Source: Leucocoprinus leucothites (taxonomy: Eukaryota > Basidiomycota > Agaricomycetes > Agaricales > Agaricaceae). Taken from it: a stretch of DNA of 64,000 nt. Positions 21,013 through 34,130 of this stretch are shown piece after piece. Both the position numbers and the translations under genes were made by a program. Below the pieces are notes generated by a model that saw only the letters and a program-made list of their open reading frames with translations, ran no database searches and was not told where the DNA came from. The DNA is taken from contig JAACJO010000018.1 in the NCBI GenBank assembly GCA_013368445.1, forward strand, positions 682,001 to 746,000, read 5' to 3'. How positions within the stretch are numbered: the stretch's first letter is position 1; every line of letters starts with the position of its first letter.

Positions 21013-23480
21013 AAAATTGAAGGGGGAGTGGAGACAGCGATCGATATTGATTGAACTCTATGGTTCACTATGATTGTCTTTATGCATTCTAGCTAAGGTA
21101 TTCAATATAAGCATCTTCAATCAGAGCAGGAACTTACAAGAGCATCCATAATTTGAAGCTTCCACTCAGATTTTCCTCTCGGTTACCTCGACCGTTCCTA
21201 CCATACCGTATGAGGCTGAATGCAATCAGGAGCCCTATATTCCCTCCCGTACTGATAGCACTGAGTCGACTGTCAACCTTTTCAAATGATAATCTCGGGC
21301 ACGGCTGCATCTGTATCTCCACAACGAACACCTCTGGCCATTGTCTCCCCATGGAACATCAATGCCGAGCTTCTAACACTATGGGTGCTCGAGCTGGTCT
21401 CCTGAGGAGGTGCTGCCAACACTCTCAGAATTGAAAGAGGGTCCCCGGCGTTGATGTAATCAAAGGCGACGTGTTCTGTTCCCAAGAGATTTTCTGCGCG
21501 AGATTCGGATGATCGATGGGATCTCCTGGTAAATATATTTCTGGGCTTATATTTTTCACTGAAGAGTTCAAGAATTTGAGTGAGCGCACCTAGGATGTGT
21601 TCATTTAGCTATCTGAGGTGACAACAGCATAAATACACTCCAGTAAGTTTACATGAACTGATAGACAGCAGTCTTCATATTCACTAGCACCACTACAACG
21701 GGAAAGGCTTGGATGATGATGCAGATAGAGTACAGAATGGGCCTTCGCGAGGAGAAGAGCCTTTACAAGTCAACAGCCAGGATTGTCAAAGTTGTCATCA
21801 TTGTGGGAGACAGCCCCAGTGGTTCTCCCTTCGAATACTCTTTCAATTGACTTCGAGACGCAAATTCGGTGCAGGATACCACACATGAGGTGGGAGTTGT
21901 TGTATTCCACTCAAGGGGCCGAGTGCCTATCTATATGCTTGAACCTCAGGTTGTCGTGTGTGGTTATAGAGCACAAGTATGCCCAACGGATATGTTTCTG
22001 AAGGTCCGAAAACACATCTTAATGCTCCTCTCATTTTACAAACATTGTGTACACACTCGTCCGTTGGCATAATCCACGCCTTTCCACCCTCTTGCTTTCA
22101 CCATCGGGGCCCTGTTCATACTTCACACATGGCCTCTGGACAGGCACACGACGAAACAAGAGCGAGCATTATGGTCCCAGAGCATCACCTTTGCCAGTCA
22201 CACCTTTGTCGAATGGCAGAGGCACAAAGAAACCCCGGAATAGATGAGAAATGGGGCCGAATTGAGGATATGCATAGATTTTCACCTTTGGGCGATGTCC
22301 TCGCAGTAGCAGCCGGCAAAGGTGCCCAAGTCCATTTCGTCGACTGGTTGTTCAGCTCCAGGTAAGTCATAGGATTAATCAGGTGCTCTTCGAGCAGGGG
22401 AGCGTAGCTGGCACGTCGTATTTCAATAGACTTATTGTCCACAGGCGTGTTGAGGGACGTGGGTGTGGACACGAGAACACATCTTGCAGTGTTAAGACTA
22501 ATGCGGATGTGTAGCTGTGGGACGTTGGTGAGTGGAGATGCATGAGGCGATGGAAAAATGAGGGGTCCGAGCGTGGTCAAAAGTAAAATTGAACCATCTA
22601 GATATGTCAGAAAGGTTAGGAAGAGTTAGCCAATGACACGGTTACTGCATATTCGACGATGAACTCACCTTGCTGCTACCCGTTTAGCCAGCAGTCTATC
22701 CACGGTTGTAGTCCTGGTGTAAGACCATAGGGGTTGAAGCGCAAACATCAGCATAGGCATTGGCCCAGGGCATAGTCTACACATGTTATCCATCAAGTGT
22801 TGGTCCACGGCCTACAACATTAGCGATGTCAGCCGGGAGAGCGGTATGGGGTGTGAGCCACATACCTCCCAAGAAACGTGACTCCCAACTCGGTACCACA
22901 CCCTGTCTTTCATCCAGATCATAACCTCCCACTGCGGCCTGACTGGCTGAACATCATTCTATCCACTTCATTAAGCACAGGGCACGCACTGGACATCGGG
23001 ATAGGGGTAGTGGAGATGAACATCGAAGTTTGCGTGGTGTTGTGTGATGGGTGTGTAGACTGTAGCATGCTGGTCTGACTATATGCGTGAGGCGAAGAGG
23101 TGATGGAAGGAGGCCTAATTGGACCATGTGCCATCAGCCTCTGGCTCGTATCTTCTGTCATAACTGAGTGCTGAGGGCTCAACCCTGCTCACCCTCAATT
23201 CCGCATTCCCTGTCGATCGAGCCGTGGACAGAAATCAGTGTGTATAAATAGCTGGCAGAAGCAAGACACCGGACTTCGGCCCTTGCTCTAGCCCGATGCC
23301 AGCATAGAAAGTTCCCAGTGCCACCGATAATGGACATCTGTGTGTCAGGTGATGCACCACGTTGTTGATGGATCGTTGACATACTTCTGAGCCTTAGGAT
23401 AACGGTTTTCACTTTTGTTCCCCTCCTCTTGGTATTCCTTTTCTGACTTCGCACTGCAGGTGTCGCCCTGTGTTCTCACC
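21013..23480. other. Mostly unassigned region with possible minus-strand exons
   Basis: About 2.5 kb with normal CpG content, unlike the transposons. Short minus-strand frames at 21134-21485, 22185-22600 and 22919-23182 have protein-like composition. One has good splice signals (GTGAGT at about 22668 and TATCTAG at about 22598, minus strand). The 22400-22590 and 22940-23130 segments are diverged homologues of each other. No domain recognised; I cannot build a full gene. Confidence 0.35.
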
Positions 23481-23488
23481 TCCACACA

Positions 23489-26013
23489 ATGCCCCGGCGT
23501 GCTCGCAACTTTTTCGTCAGGCTCACTCACTTCTTTAAACAATTCTTTGATCCGTCTCGTCGGGCTGTGGATCCCAATGGTGCTACGAGTCAAACTTATA
23601 CATCTGCGCCTCACCAACCTCCTTTGCATTTGACCACTCAAGATACCGCTCCGCTCTCTCAACCAGTTACCACCACGCCTTCTACTCTCCCACCAGTGCC
23701 ACCTTCCACAACTCCTACTCCTGCGCTGTTTTGTGTTGAACCTCCTAGTCCAGCGCCTACTCCCTCGCCTTCCCCTTTGCCCTCACCCTCGCCCTCACCC
23801 TCGCCCTCGCCTTCCCCAGCTCCTGGTCCTTCTCCCCCTACTTCATCTCCAGCTGCCCTGTTGCCTACCCTTTCCTCTTCAACACAGCTGTCAGATTCTC
23901 ACAAACATGGAATGTTTTACAAGGCATCGAATATCACTCTCATCAAGCCTAATCTCATCGCCAACTCCCACGCAGATTCCGGTGAGCTTTGTGGTACCCT
24001 CGAGCTGGACCACTGCCCTCATACCGTTAATAGGCCTCAAAGAACTCCTCGAGTACTCGATGCCGGACGCATTCCATGACTCCGGCGCTCGCTACCCACC
24101 ACCAAAATGCCACCTTGGCACTCAGAATGACTACATCGAACTCATCACCAACTAGGCACTGGGAACCTCGGAATGCAAGGAACCCATCCTCTGGATGCAC
24201 GGACCCTTTGGCGTCGGCAAAACAGCTGTCTCGCAGAGCTGCGCCGAGGCCTTGGAGCGCATCAACAAACTCGCTGCTACCCTCTTCTTCTCCCGCTCCA
24301 ATGGAGATCGCGACGACCCTCGACGCGTATTTCCATCCATTGCATATCAACTTGCCATCAAATGTCCCCCATTCCGTGAAATCATCGATAAGCGTATGAT
24401 TGAAGACCCCACTCTTGCAACAAAATCGCTATCAAAGCAGTTTGAGGACCTACTCGTCCAACCCCTTAGTCAGGTCAACGTCGCACAGAACGGTCTTACT
24501 GACTGCATCGTGATCATTGATGGACTGGACGAGTGCCATGGAACAGAAGGGCAATGCGAGATCATGAAGATCATCGCAGCTTCCGTCAACAAGCGTACAA
24601 CGCCCTTCCACTGGTTCATCACCAGCCACCCTGAAGACCCTATCATCTGCACCATGAACTCCCCTGGCATATCTCCCTTTCGTTCTCGTATTGAACTCCC
24701 TGTATCTCGCAAGATTGATCACGAGATCCTAGTCTACCTGACCGATGAGTTCAAGGTGATCCGTGAGGACCACGGTCTTCCCGAGTCGTGGCCATTGGAG
24801 GATACCCTTGCACTGCTTGTTGAACGTTGTGCTGGGCTGTGGATCTATGTGTGGACCATTGTTTGTTTCATCAAGGATAAAAACTCTCTTGGCCCCAAAG
24901 ACCAGCTGTGTATTGTGCTGGAGTTTGCAAAGGATGTTTCTGCCAAGGTTGGGCCAGACAACCCATTGGTGGAGATGGACTTTTTCTATACCCTCATTAT
25001 GCAACAAGTCCCACTAAAGATTAGGATAACAATCCAGAAAATCCTCCTGCTAAACTCCACTGCCAGGATGGATCCACTTGGTATTGCCTATGCCCTCTGC
25101 CTTTCCACAGAACAGCTCTGTCATGTCTGTGCTTCCATCCAGTCAGTCATGGAGCTCCAAGGCTCTGACCTCAAATCTATGCATATACACTTCTACCACA
25201 CATCATTCCTTGATTTCATGAAAGATCTCCAGCGGTCCAAGGACCTATGTATTCTCAGTGACTTCTTGATTGGGTGTCGATGGGAGCTTTTAGAGTGGCT
25301 GCATAAAGTCTGTTCTTGTAGTACAGGTACTGTGTTTCCTGAACCTGTCTAGTGTTTCTTGCTCTGATGAGGTGCTATGTTGCTTGCAGATTCCAAGCAT
25401 ATTATGTTTCCTTCTAGTACCATTCTCCCAGAAGGCCTATTGGGTGTTATTCATTATGACTTTGTTTTGGGTTGGTTTTGGAAGCTTTGTGAAGTATATG
25501 GGTATCCATTTGATTATTGGACTGCTCAGTCTCTTGCAGAGCTTCCATTCAAGAAAATGATTAGGTTGCTAGAAGACCAGGGTGGATGGAGTATCACTGG
25601 TGGGCTGGTAAGAGACAATGTAAGTTTTCAATCCTATTTATTTTCTTGAATTATCACTTAGTATATAACTGTTACTTACAGCTTCCTGCTGAACTTTGTG
25701 ACAAAATTATTCAAAAGGGCAAGTGTCCAATTCCAGGGTGCATAAACACCAAGGATGTCTGGATTTTGGGGCATGGAGAGAATGAAATAGTTCCTGAGCA
25801 GTCAACCCGGTCAAATGGCTTTGAACTGAGAAACAATCAAGATGTAATTAAATGTTTGCCTTGGTATTTTATCTGTGTGTTCTAACTGCTTTATCCTAGC
25901 AATATGATGGTAAATGTTTCTGTGGGTGGGACTTGAATGCAAAAGATCATGATGAGGGGCAACAAGCTGATAATAAGGATACTGATACTAAGAATACTGA
26001 TGACAATAACTAG
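23489..26013 (+). pseudogene. NACHT-domain NTPase (NLR-like protein), one nonsense codon
   Basis: Fungal NLR-like STAND NTPase; relatives act in non-self recognition and cell death signalling (established for some, inferred here). Exons 23489-23981, 24034-25326, 25390-25619, 25682-25843 and 25900-26013 join in frame (763 codons plus stop). N-terminus: basic helix, then a long Ser/Pro-rich linker with SPSPSP repeats. The conserved pre-NACHT segment with PPPKCHLGT follows, then Walker A GPFGVGKT (24198-24221), Walker B IVIIDGLDEC (24508-24537) and a helical C-terminal part ending in a short Cys-rich tail. No WD40, ANK or TPR repeats follow. Codon 205 (24153-24155) is TAG where relatives have Trp, which splits the domain just before Walker A. 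The rest is open, so this is a recent pseudogene, a recoded allele or a sequencing error. Confidence 0.75.
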
Positions 26014-26758
26014 TTTAGCAGACATAGTATCCTTGCCCCTGTACTATCTGTATTATAGATGTTTTGTTTATTGAACAGACACCCTTCTGTAGGCTTTAGA
26101 AACCTAGATTATTCTCTAAACCTTGTTGACTTTGAGACTTCAACATTTTATATCAAGTTTTCTAAACCTTAACCATTTATTTCACTACTTTAGCTATAAA
26201 TATTCTGCTATAATAACTGAGATGATCAAGATAAGCAATAACCTCTACTCCTTGAGCCCTTGAGCCTAAGCAGCTGGAAGGGTGAGATAATAAGTAGACA
26301 TGCTCCCATTGGTAGGCCAATTGGATGTGAAATCCATACCCTGCAATTCCAAGGGAGCTATTAGTATCCAGCAAAAGGAGTGAAAAGAGTGAAATAAAAT
26401 AAGTAAGTAAGGAATGGCAAGGACAAGTAAGGAGAAGCTGGTCTTTATAGTTTATATGCCTCCAGAAAATGGCATTGTTAGGCAGCAGCTTCACCATCCT
26501 TATTGTCTTTTGCTATCCATTGGCATACTTGCAATGCTCTCCATTCCTATAGTCATATTTTTCAGCCTTTCATGTCATCAAGTAAAGTAGGATGAGGTGT
26601 TTTTGAGTACTGCTCCAGCAGGATTGCAAACAGACTCTATTTGCTCATTGATGCCCCATAGATTTTCACCCATCATAATGCTGCAATGAGGACTCTCAAA
26701 TATGATCCAAACATTCTGAGTCTTGTCCAAATCTCTATTATGCTGGTTAGGAGGTAGG
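26014..26758. other. Non-coding flank left of element A
   Basis: AT-rich sequence between the NACHT gene and the left LTR of element A. No coding, RNA gene or repeat boundary recognised. Confidence 0.4.
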
Positions 26759-27298
26759 TGTTAAGTGTACAAACACTATGGGTAGGAGCTAACATCAGAG
26801 ACCAGATGAACAGAGGTATGACAGAGGTAAGGTAGGAGCCAGTTGTCAGATGCAGGAGCAGGTTGTGGCCTCAACTTATGTGTTGTGCCAACTACTGATA
26901 CTTGACCCAGATTTCAGATGAGAGGAGAGAGTAGAGGAAAGTAGCATATCGCTAAGTTGATTATCAGACTGAGGAATTCAAGTACAAAGTCATGCTACTT
27001 ATATATGATGCAGAATATAGGATTGGATAAGGAAAACAAGCAAAGTAGTAAACAGAGAAATAATCAAAGTAGAGTCTGCAAATTTTACAAGGCTAGAAGA
27101 TATAAAATTTACTATTAAATGGTTGTCAGAAATTTTTGACAAGATGGTATGAATTAATAAAATGGAAGATGTCAGAATAAGTCTGAAGGTGAAAGACTGA
27201 TAAAAACCAAAGTAACCAATATGCAAAAGCAGATAAGAGTCCATGAAAATAATACCAAGTTTGAACCATCATCTATTCTTGAGGATTGGCTCATGACA
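26759..27298 (-). repeat. 3' LTR of element A
   Basis: 540 bp, TGTTAAG...CATGACA on the plus strand (TGTCATG...CTTAACA on the element strand). It matches 48220-48777 along its length. An 18 bp segment (around GAGGACGAATAGAGAGTA) is present only in the right copy. Confidence 0.9.
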
Positions 27299-28305
27299 GT
27301 ATCCCCCCTTAGGGCTGAGCCCTCAAAGCCACATGACTTGATTGTGGGAACCAATTCAAACTCCATATAAATTCTGCTCTGAGGAAAAAATTAAGCTTTC
27401 TCACAACTTAATCCCCTTTTTCTACCATGGCACCCAACTCCACTACTCAAGGCTCTGACTCAATGTCCAATATTGATCTGAAAGATGAGCTGCAACAGAT
27501 GGATGAGGAGAACAATCACAAAGTGGCCAAGGAAGTAGAGCAGATGAAAAGGGAGGCTGAGGAGGCAGAGCAAAAGAGGTGTGAGAAGGAGGAACACCAA
27601 AAAAGGAAGGATGAACTGTGGAAGAAAATGGCTGAGAAAAAACAGAGAGAGGTGGAGGAAGCAGAGAAGAAAAAGAGGGAGGCTGCAGAGGTAGAGTGGT
27701 TACAAAGGGAATGAGAGAAAGCTGAGCTCACAGAACAGATTCAGCTAGAGGCCGAAAAAAAAGAGAAGGAGAGACAGGAGAAAGAGAAAGGGAAGGGAAA
27801 GAAGAGGGCAATGGAGGTGGAAGTCGAGATAGTGGAGAGTCCAGCAAAGAAGATAAAGATAACAGAGAATGCAAAGGTGGGGACCAGGGCTCGAAAGCCT
27901 CATACAAAACTGACAAGTGGGCCAACTGAGACCACCAGGGTAATTCAATGGAGTACAGCTACTGGTCCCTCCAAGTACCAACTCACAGAGTTGGATGATC
28001 AAGATGATGACCTGCTGTGGATGCCTGGCTTAGGTTTGGCTGGGGATGGAAGAGATGAAACTGCTGCCCTCCACAAATGAGGAAACTATAATGCCAAGGG
28101 AGGGAAGATAAAGATGGGCAGAGATAATGAGTGTAGGCAGTGCTTGCATTTGGGCAAGAACTGCACCAAGCAGAGTGACATGTGAGTAACTCCTGATTTA
28201 CTGGGTTGGCTGATTAATTGAGAACATCACAGTGGCAAGTATATGTGTGAGCCATGCCACACTTCTAAGCAGAAGTGTGCAGTTCTGACAGAGGCTGACA
28301 AACAG

Positions 28306-28466
28306 TGAAACCCATATGGGTTACTGGTGAGGTACTTAGTCTTCTGACAGAGTAGATCTGCATGGTTGGTGGTATTGAAGAAAGTAACTACTGTGACAAT
28401 AGGGGTGTGACTACTATAGTATACTAAAGGGTCACACTAATGCTAAGATAATGTGTTGGGGTTACA
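28306..28466 (-). repeat. 3' LTR of element B
   Basis: 161 bp. TSD AACAG on the left, polypurine tract of the element on the right (28467-28478). Nearly identical to 38730-38890. Confidence 0.93.
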
Positions 28467-28739
28467 CATCCCCTCTTCAAGACTGCTAGTCAGTCTTAGA
28501 TGAAAGTTTATAATCAAGTGTACTGTAGGTTATGATTAATGCTAATGTCCATGTCCAATGAGTCAAGGGAGGCTATATATCATGGGTCAGAAATGTTGAG
28601 TGTCATGAGAGAGAGTGGGTCAAGTTGATCATGTAGGAAAGGCAGATTGACCTTGGTGTGAGGTGCTGTGAAGTGTATGACATGCGCCAGCTGTCATTAT
28701 TTGCTCCACTTGGGTATTGATGATTGGGGGTACACTAAC

Positions 28740-30476
28740 TCAACTAGTGGTTTGGTCAGTTGTCCCTTCAGTCAGGTAGGTGGATGGATTCGATGCTTTG
28801 ATAGTATAGTCTTGGCTTGTGAGAAGTATATATGATGGGGTCATGCTGGTTGTGAGCCATTCAGTGGTGGCAGCAGGGTGAGTGCCAGTAAGTGAGTGGA
28901 TATGCTTGAACATGTAAGTGAGGTGAAGAATGTCCTGTGTTGTGGCCGTTCTCCATCCCTTTAAAACCTCTAGTGATGGTGGCTCTCCATGGCAGGTCAG
29001 ATGTTCAAGCCATTTGTCATCCAGACTATTCAAGAAGTCCAGAGGTAGATTCTGGTAATGATATACCTGGTTGAAGGTGCAGAGGGCATAAGTGTATGCA
29101 GTTTTGATCCATGTGGTTGGTATGCCATTGTCAATGAGGACTGTTAGAACCAGGTTGATATCAATGAGATCAATATTGTTAGAGTTGATCTCAGCTGCAT
29201 GAATATGGAAGATGGGTCCAGTCTGTTCCATGAATGGGCAAGTAGAATGGTTCTCATTGTGAGCAATTATAGCATCATGGTACTGGTGTGGTAATGCCAC
29301 AATGAGGGTGAAGAAGAATGCGAAATGACGGTGTACATTACAATCCCTTGTTTGACAGAGCATTCATAGTATGGTGTGAGTGAATATGGATCAGCACTCA
29401 GTTTGACATAACTGATCAAAGATGAGGCCATGGTGATAGTGTGGTGATTCTGGGTGATGGTGGAATAGGAGGTATTCTGTGTGGGCTTCAATGTTCAAAT
29501 ATCCTGCATCAAGGTGGGGGTAGGTCACATTTACTTGACCCTCAATATTCATGATAGATCCAAAGTCATGTGTGGGTCCCTCAGATGGCATCTCTGAGAG
29601 TGGTAGTTGAGGTTTGTCATGATTGGGGTCAAATCCTGATGAGTTGATAACCCAGCACATAGTTCAATTGTGCATTTGTCTTGTGATGCAATGAGCCAGT
29701 GATAACATTTCAAGGATGAGATAATATGCCTTGATCTAATAAGGGCCAGGTACCATATAGTCTTGCATCAGTTGTATCAGGTCTTGGGCCTCACTTGGAG
29801 TGCATGGTAGGCCCCTAGGCACAGTGATATAGATTGGGTGATCTTGGTTGTGGTGATAGGATCCACTGGCTTGTAACTCAGCAAGCAATGCATCTTGAGT
29901 GGAGCTACCCATGTACACTGTGTTGTTATGTGCAGTGTAGAATAAGGAGGGTGACAATGCCCTGCGCATGTCATTCCATTGTTCCTTGACTCCATGTATT
30001 TCAATTTCCTGCCATAGTAAGGGTATATGTCTGGGATAGTCGAAGTATTCCTCCCCAATATCCTCATCTCTGGTCTCTTCTAAGTACAGTCCTGAACCAT
30101 CATCAAGGATTAGGTTGATATCTGTGTCAGGACATGCATTTGGCAGTCGGAATGATGTGGTTTCCTGACTGTACCTAAATATGGGTTGCCCAGATTCAGG
30201 GTATATAGGAGCCTGCATGGTGTGTTGTAATTGTGGAGTCAAAGCTTGTATGGAGGTAGGTGGCAATGGTATGCCAATTGGTATGCTCAATGTGACATGT
30301 CTGGTGGAACACTTGGATGTGGTTTGGTTTGGTGTTGTCATGTGTATGTTATGTGATGGCTGTGGTATAGCGGGATTATAGGGTGGTGGTGGCACCAATG
30401 CCAGTGTTGTCAGCACTGACGATAATGATGGGTGCCAGGATTGGCTCTGAGCCATGGATTCCAGTTGGTTTGGCAT
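28740..30476 (-). pseudogene. Extra 3' ORF region of element B (unknown function)
   Basis: Two long minus-strand frames, 29736-30476 (246 codons) and 28740-29363 (207 codons), with a shorter one between them at 29391-29660. They lie downstream of the chromodomain and upstream of the 3' LTR, where ordinary chromoviruses have no gene. The first starts with a Pro/Thr-rich stretch and has an acidic middle with YFDYPRHIPLLWQE. The second is His/Thr-rich. No zinc knuckle, transmembrane segment or known domain is visible. The frames probably form one decayed protein of about 550-580 residues. Confidence 0.55.
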
Positions 30477-31044
30477 GGTGGATATGTTGGTTTGTGTTGG
30501 TAAAGCTATACTGCTCAGTGATGATTGCCTGGTAGATGTAGTGCCTGTACATCAATATATGGTTTATTTCATGGTTTCTCTTTTATAATGCATGGGGTCT
30601 TACTCTGATCCTCATTGGGTGTCAAGTTTCCCAACCATGCTCTGTTTTCCATTTGGTTCAATAAGTTGTTGATGATGAGTACATTTCCTGGGTCATGCTC
30701 ATTGAACATGCTAAGTATTTCGGTATCCAGTCCAGATTCCTCTAGGCACTGCCTTGTCTGAGTGATTGTCTGTTGAGCCAGTGTGGCCTCTGTGATTGAT
30801 GCTGCACTGTGACTGTAGCTGGCGTTTCTCAGTGGGAATCCCCTCCCCCTCCAGGACCTTGTGGATCCATATGGTCCTGGATATTGTCGGTAACCTCAGC
30901 TGCAAGGCAACAGTGTATCTGAGTGGTGAAAACCATCCATGGTGATTGTGTGTGTAGTGATGAGTTTTTTGGTTATAGTGAGTGGTGAGTTGTACAGACC
31001 AATGTTTCCATCAGTCATTCTTTTTATATGGAAGCTTGTCTATC

Positions 31045-31260
31045 CTCCTTACTCCTTGGAGTTCGAGGTATCAGTCCAATGCTTCTAGGTCCTTACATGT
31101 TGTGGCTGTCTCCCATGTGGTGTCTCCGATTGTCCATCGTACTCTGAATTCAGTGTGTTCCTTCTCTCCCCTGTGGTCTATGATTGCATCTATGAGCCAT
31201 TCTTGGTTGTCATGTGTACCGAAATCGTATGGTTCTGGTTGTTTCTGGTTCGGAAACAGA
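31045..31260 (-). pseudogene. Chromodomain-like segment of element B integrase
   Basis: The minus strand encodes a segment with FRVRW, a TTWETA core (equivalent of the SWEP motif) and a Leu-rich helix, the layout of a chromodomain. One TGA interrupts the C-terminal helix. It directly follows the integrase. Confidence 0.6.
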
Positions 31261-31571
31261 CTGTCCTAGCTTGCATGATGTAGTTTGAGGAGAGAGACAT
31301 GGAACTTTGGATGTATCCTTTGTTCCACTAATGTGGTGGGTAATTCCAATGTGTATTTCAATGTGTCAGGGCTAGCAGTTCAGACCCTGTATGGGCTGAT
31401 ATATTTCAGGCATAGTTTCCTTGTTCTTTTGCTGAGTAAGTTCAGGTTTTTTGTTGATAGGTATACTAGATCACCCTCATTAATGATCAGTTCTGGTCCT
31501 CATTTCTTGTTGGCTTGTTTTGTCTGGAATACACATTTCTCAATTATAGCATCATGTACCACTGCTAAATT

Positions 31572-32490
31572 TCATAGTGCATCTTCTGTGAATTCCTTGA
31601 TCCCTTTTGGTATTGGTGCTGGATCATTGATTTGTTTTAGCATATGTGGTATGTATCCCACATTCAGTTCAAATGGTGCATATTTGGTTGTTTTGGATAT
31701 GCTCACATTAATAGTGAATTCTACTATTGGTAACTTGTCTACCCAATTTTTCTGATCATGGCTTACCATAGTTTGTAATATTTGGCCTATACTCCTGTTG
31801 GCTCACTCAGTTGGGCCATCTGTCTGTGGGTGGAATGATGTTGACATTTTTAACTCTGTACCCAGTAATCAATGTAGGTGTTCCCACCATTGTGATATGA
31901 ATTTTGGATCTTGGTCACTAACTATTGAGTTTGGTAATCCATGTAGCCTTACTATCTTGTGCATATATATCCATGATAGCTCTTTAGCCATGGTTGTTGT
32001 TGATATTGGTATGAGATGTACCATGTTTGTTAATCTGCATATCACTACCCATAGGTAATTCAATCCTTTTGATTCTGGAAAGGGCCCAATGAAGTCCATT
32101 CCAATTGATTCCATGGTTGGGTGGGTATTGGGAGGGTATGTAGCTTCCCGGCTGGTTGTGTATTTGGTACTTTTGCTTGTTGGCATGATTCGCATGTCTT
32201 ACAAAACTCATTGATATCCTTGGCCATCTTCAGCCACCAGTACTAGTGTCATATGTAATTACTGGTCTTGGTTTCACTAAAATTTCCCATGATTCAATGT
32301 GCATCATCAATTATGCTGGTAATCATTTTTCTATCATCTGGTATGCATAGTGCCATATCTCCCTTTATGTTTGGGTAGTAGAGCAGTTTGTTCTTGAGTT
32401 TGAATTGCTTGTGCTCATTCAGTTTTGCAACTACTTCTTTAAATAGCTTGTCATGCTTATAGCCAGTCTTAATCCTTGTAATCGTCATGT
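31572..32490 (-). pseudogene. Integrase of element B
   Basis: Catalyses insertion of the cDNA. The minus strand gives the zinc-binding N-terminal region (near 32200), the core beginning GMDFIGPFPESKG (about 32100), the second-Asp region VSDQDPKF (about 31900) and the FELNVGYIPH region (about 31650). Stops (for example in the segment 31770-31870) break the frame, so it is inactive. Confidence 0.85.
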
Positions 32491-32758
32491 CATTGGGTCT
32501 ATTAGGAAGTGGTGCTTTACTTCAGCTTGCTACTGCCTCAGCAACATTCATCTCTGTTCTCTTGGTCTCTTTAGGTTTTCTTTTTTGTAGTATTCTCTTT
32601 TTCTTGCTGGGCTTCCTATTGATTCGTTCCTCTGCTTCTTTCATTATTATTGCTTCTTTTTCATGCTCCTCTTGTTTTTCTCGTAAACATGCACTGCATT
32701 GTATGTTTTGTGTTTCAATGGCCCTCATTTCCACTACTTGGTCCCTGATTTCTTCTGA

Positions 32759-34130
32759 TCAGCCTGTTGGTAAGTCTTCTGCAGTCAGGTCAATCTGCTG
32801 ATCAATTGATACATATTCATGTGCTTTGCATTTTTCTGATGGATCATTGCTTTTGAAGTAGCAAGATAGGCAATCTGCTATTTTATTGTATTCACCCTTC
32901 ACATATGTGATGTCAAATGAAAACTGGGACATGTACTCTGTCCATCTGTGTTGTCGCCTTGAAAGCTTGTATTGTGAATTGAAGAATTCCAAGGCTTTGT
33001 GATCTGTGATGATATGTATGGGGTATCCTACTAATTTATCTTTCCATTTATTCAGTGCTTCTAATATGGCAAGTGTCTCCATTTCATGTACAGTGTAATT
33101 CTGCTGTACATTAGTGAATTTCTTTGACATGATTCCTGCTGGCTGGCACTTGTCCCATGAAGGTCCCTGTCCATACATTGCACCCATGCCTGTTTTAGAT
33201 GCATCACATATTAGCCATATTGGCTCTCCTGATCTAGGGTCTATCAGTTTTAAGATGGGAGTCTTGCAGCATATCTGTTTAATCATGTTGAAACAGGTTT
33301 GATGGAGCAGGTGCCAATGGAATGGGGTGCCATTCTGTGTTATTGCCATCAGGGGTCCAGTGTACATGGTTATGTTTGGTAGGAAATTTGCCAAGTAGTT
33401 AATAAGTCCTACAAACATCTGGATATCATTGTAGTTCTGAGGTATTCTCCAGTTACAGATGTGTGCTAACTTGTCCATGTCAGGGTATATGCCCTTGTCT
33501 GTAATGATGTGTCCTAAGCAGTCTATCTTCTTGGAGTATAGATCACATTTTTCCCATTTTAAGTACAGTTCAGCATCTCTTAGTCTTTCAAACACTACTT
33601 TGAGATGATTCTTGTGTTCCTCAATACTGTTAGAGAAAATGAAAATATCATCTAAGTAAACATGTACAAATACTCCTATGATATCATGGAATATTGATAT
33701 CATCAGTCGCTGGAACGTGGCAGGTGCATTGCAGTTGCCTTGCTGCATTATGTGACTCACATATGTTCCATATATTGTAGTGAAGGCTGTTTTGAGTACA
33801 TCTTCAGGTCTTACTCTGACTTGTTCATATGCATTGGCTAGGTCGATTTTTGACCGGAATTTTGCTCTGGTGACATCTTCTCTTATCAGCTCTTGATCGG
33901 GCAACAGGGTTATGTCTTTAATAGTATTATTGTTTCATTGTCTCATGTCAATCACTGACCATAATCTTCCATCCTTCTTAGGTATGCACATCATTGGTGC
34001 TGCCTGTTGTACTCATTGAGGCTCCCACCAATTGGCATTTTTGTATTGGTTCAGTTTCTCACAGAATGGGTCTTACATTGATCATGGGCAAGTGGGTAAT
34101 TGGTAATGGTATTGTTTATTATCATCAATA
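32759..34130 (-). pseudogene. Reverse transcriptase and RNase H of element B
   Basis: The longest retroelement frame in the window (32759-33904, 381 codons). Motifs in order: KIDLANAYEQVRV, a TFQRLM segment, the catalytic YLDD (near 33640), LGHII, the RNase H segment beginning with the D of LICDASKTGMGAMYGQ, the ITDHKAL segment and the FDITYVKGEYNK end. The N-terminal fingers are upstream (33905-34130) but interrupted by stops. Confidence 0.9.

Noticed and set aside
23179..23662. Basic minus-strand frames next to the NACHT start
   Set aside because: They overlap the first NACHT exon antisense and have no homologous texture or splice structure.
23760..23830. CCCTCA/CCCTCG hexamer run as an interstitial telomeric repeat
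   Set aside because: The units encode an in-frame Ser-Pro repeat and do not match TTAGGG.
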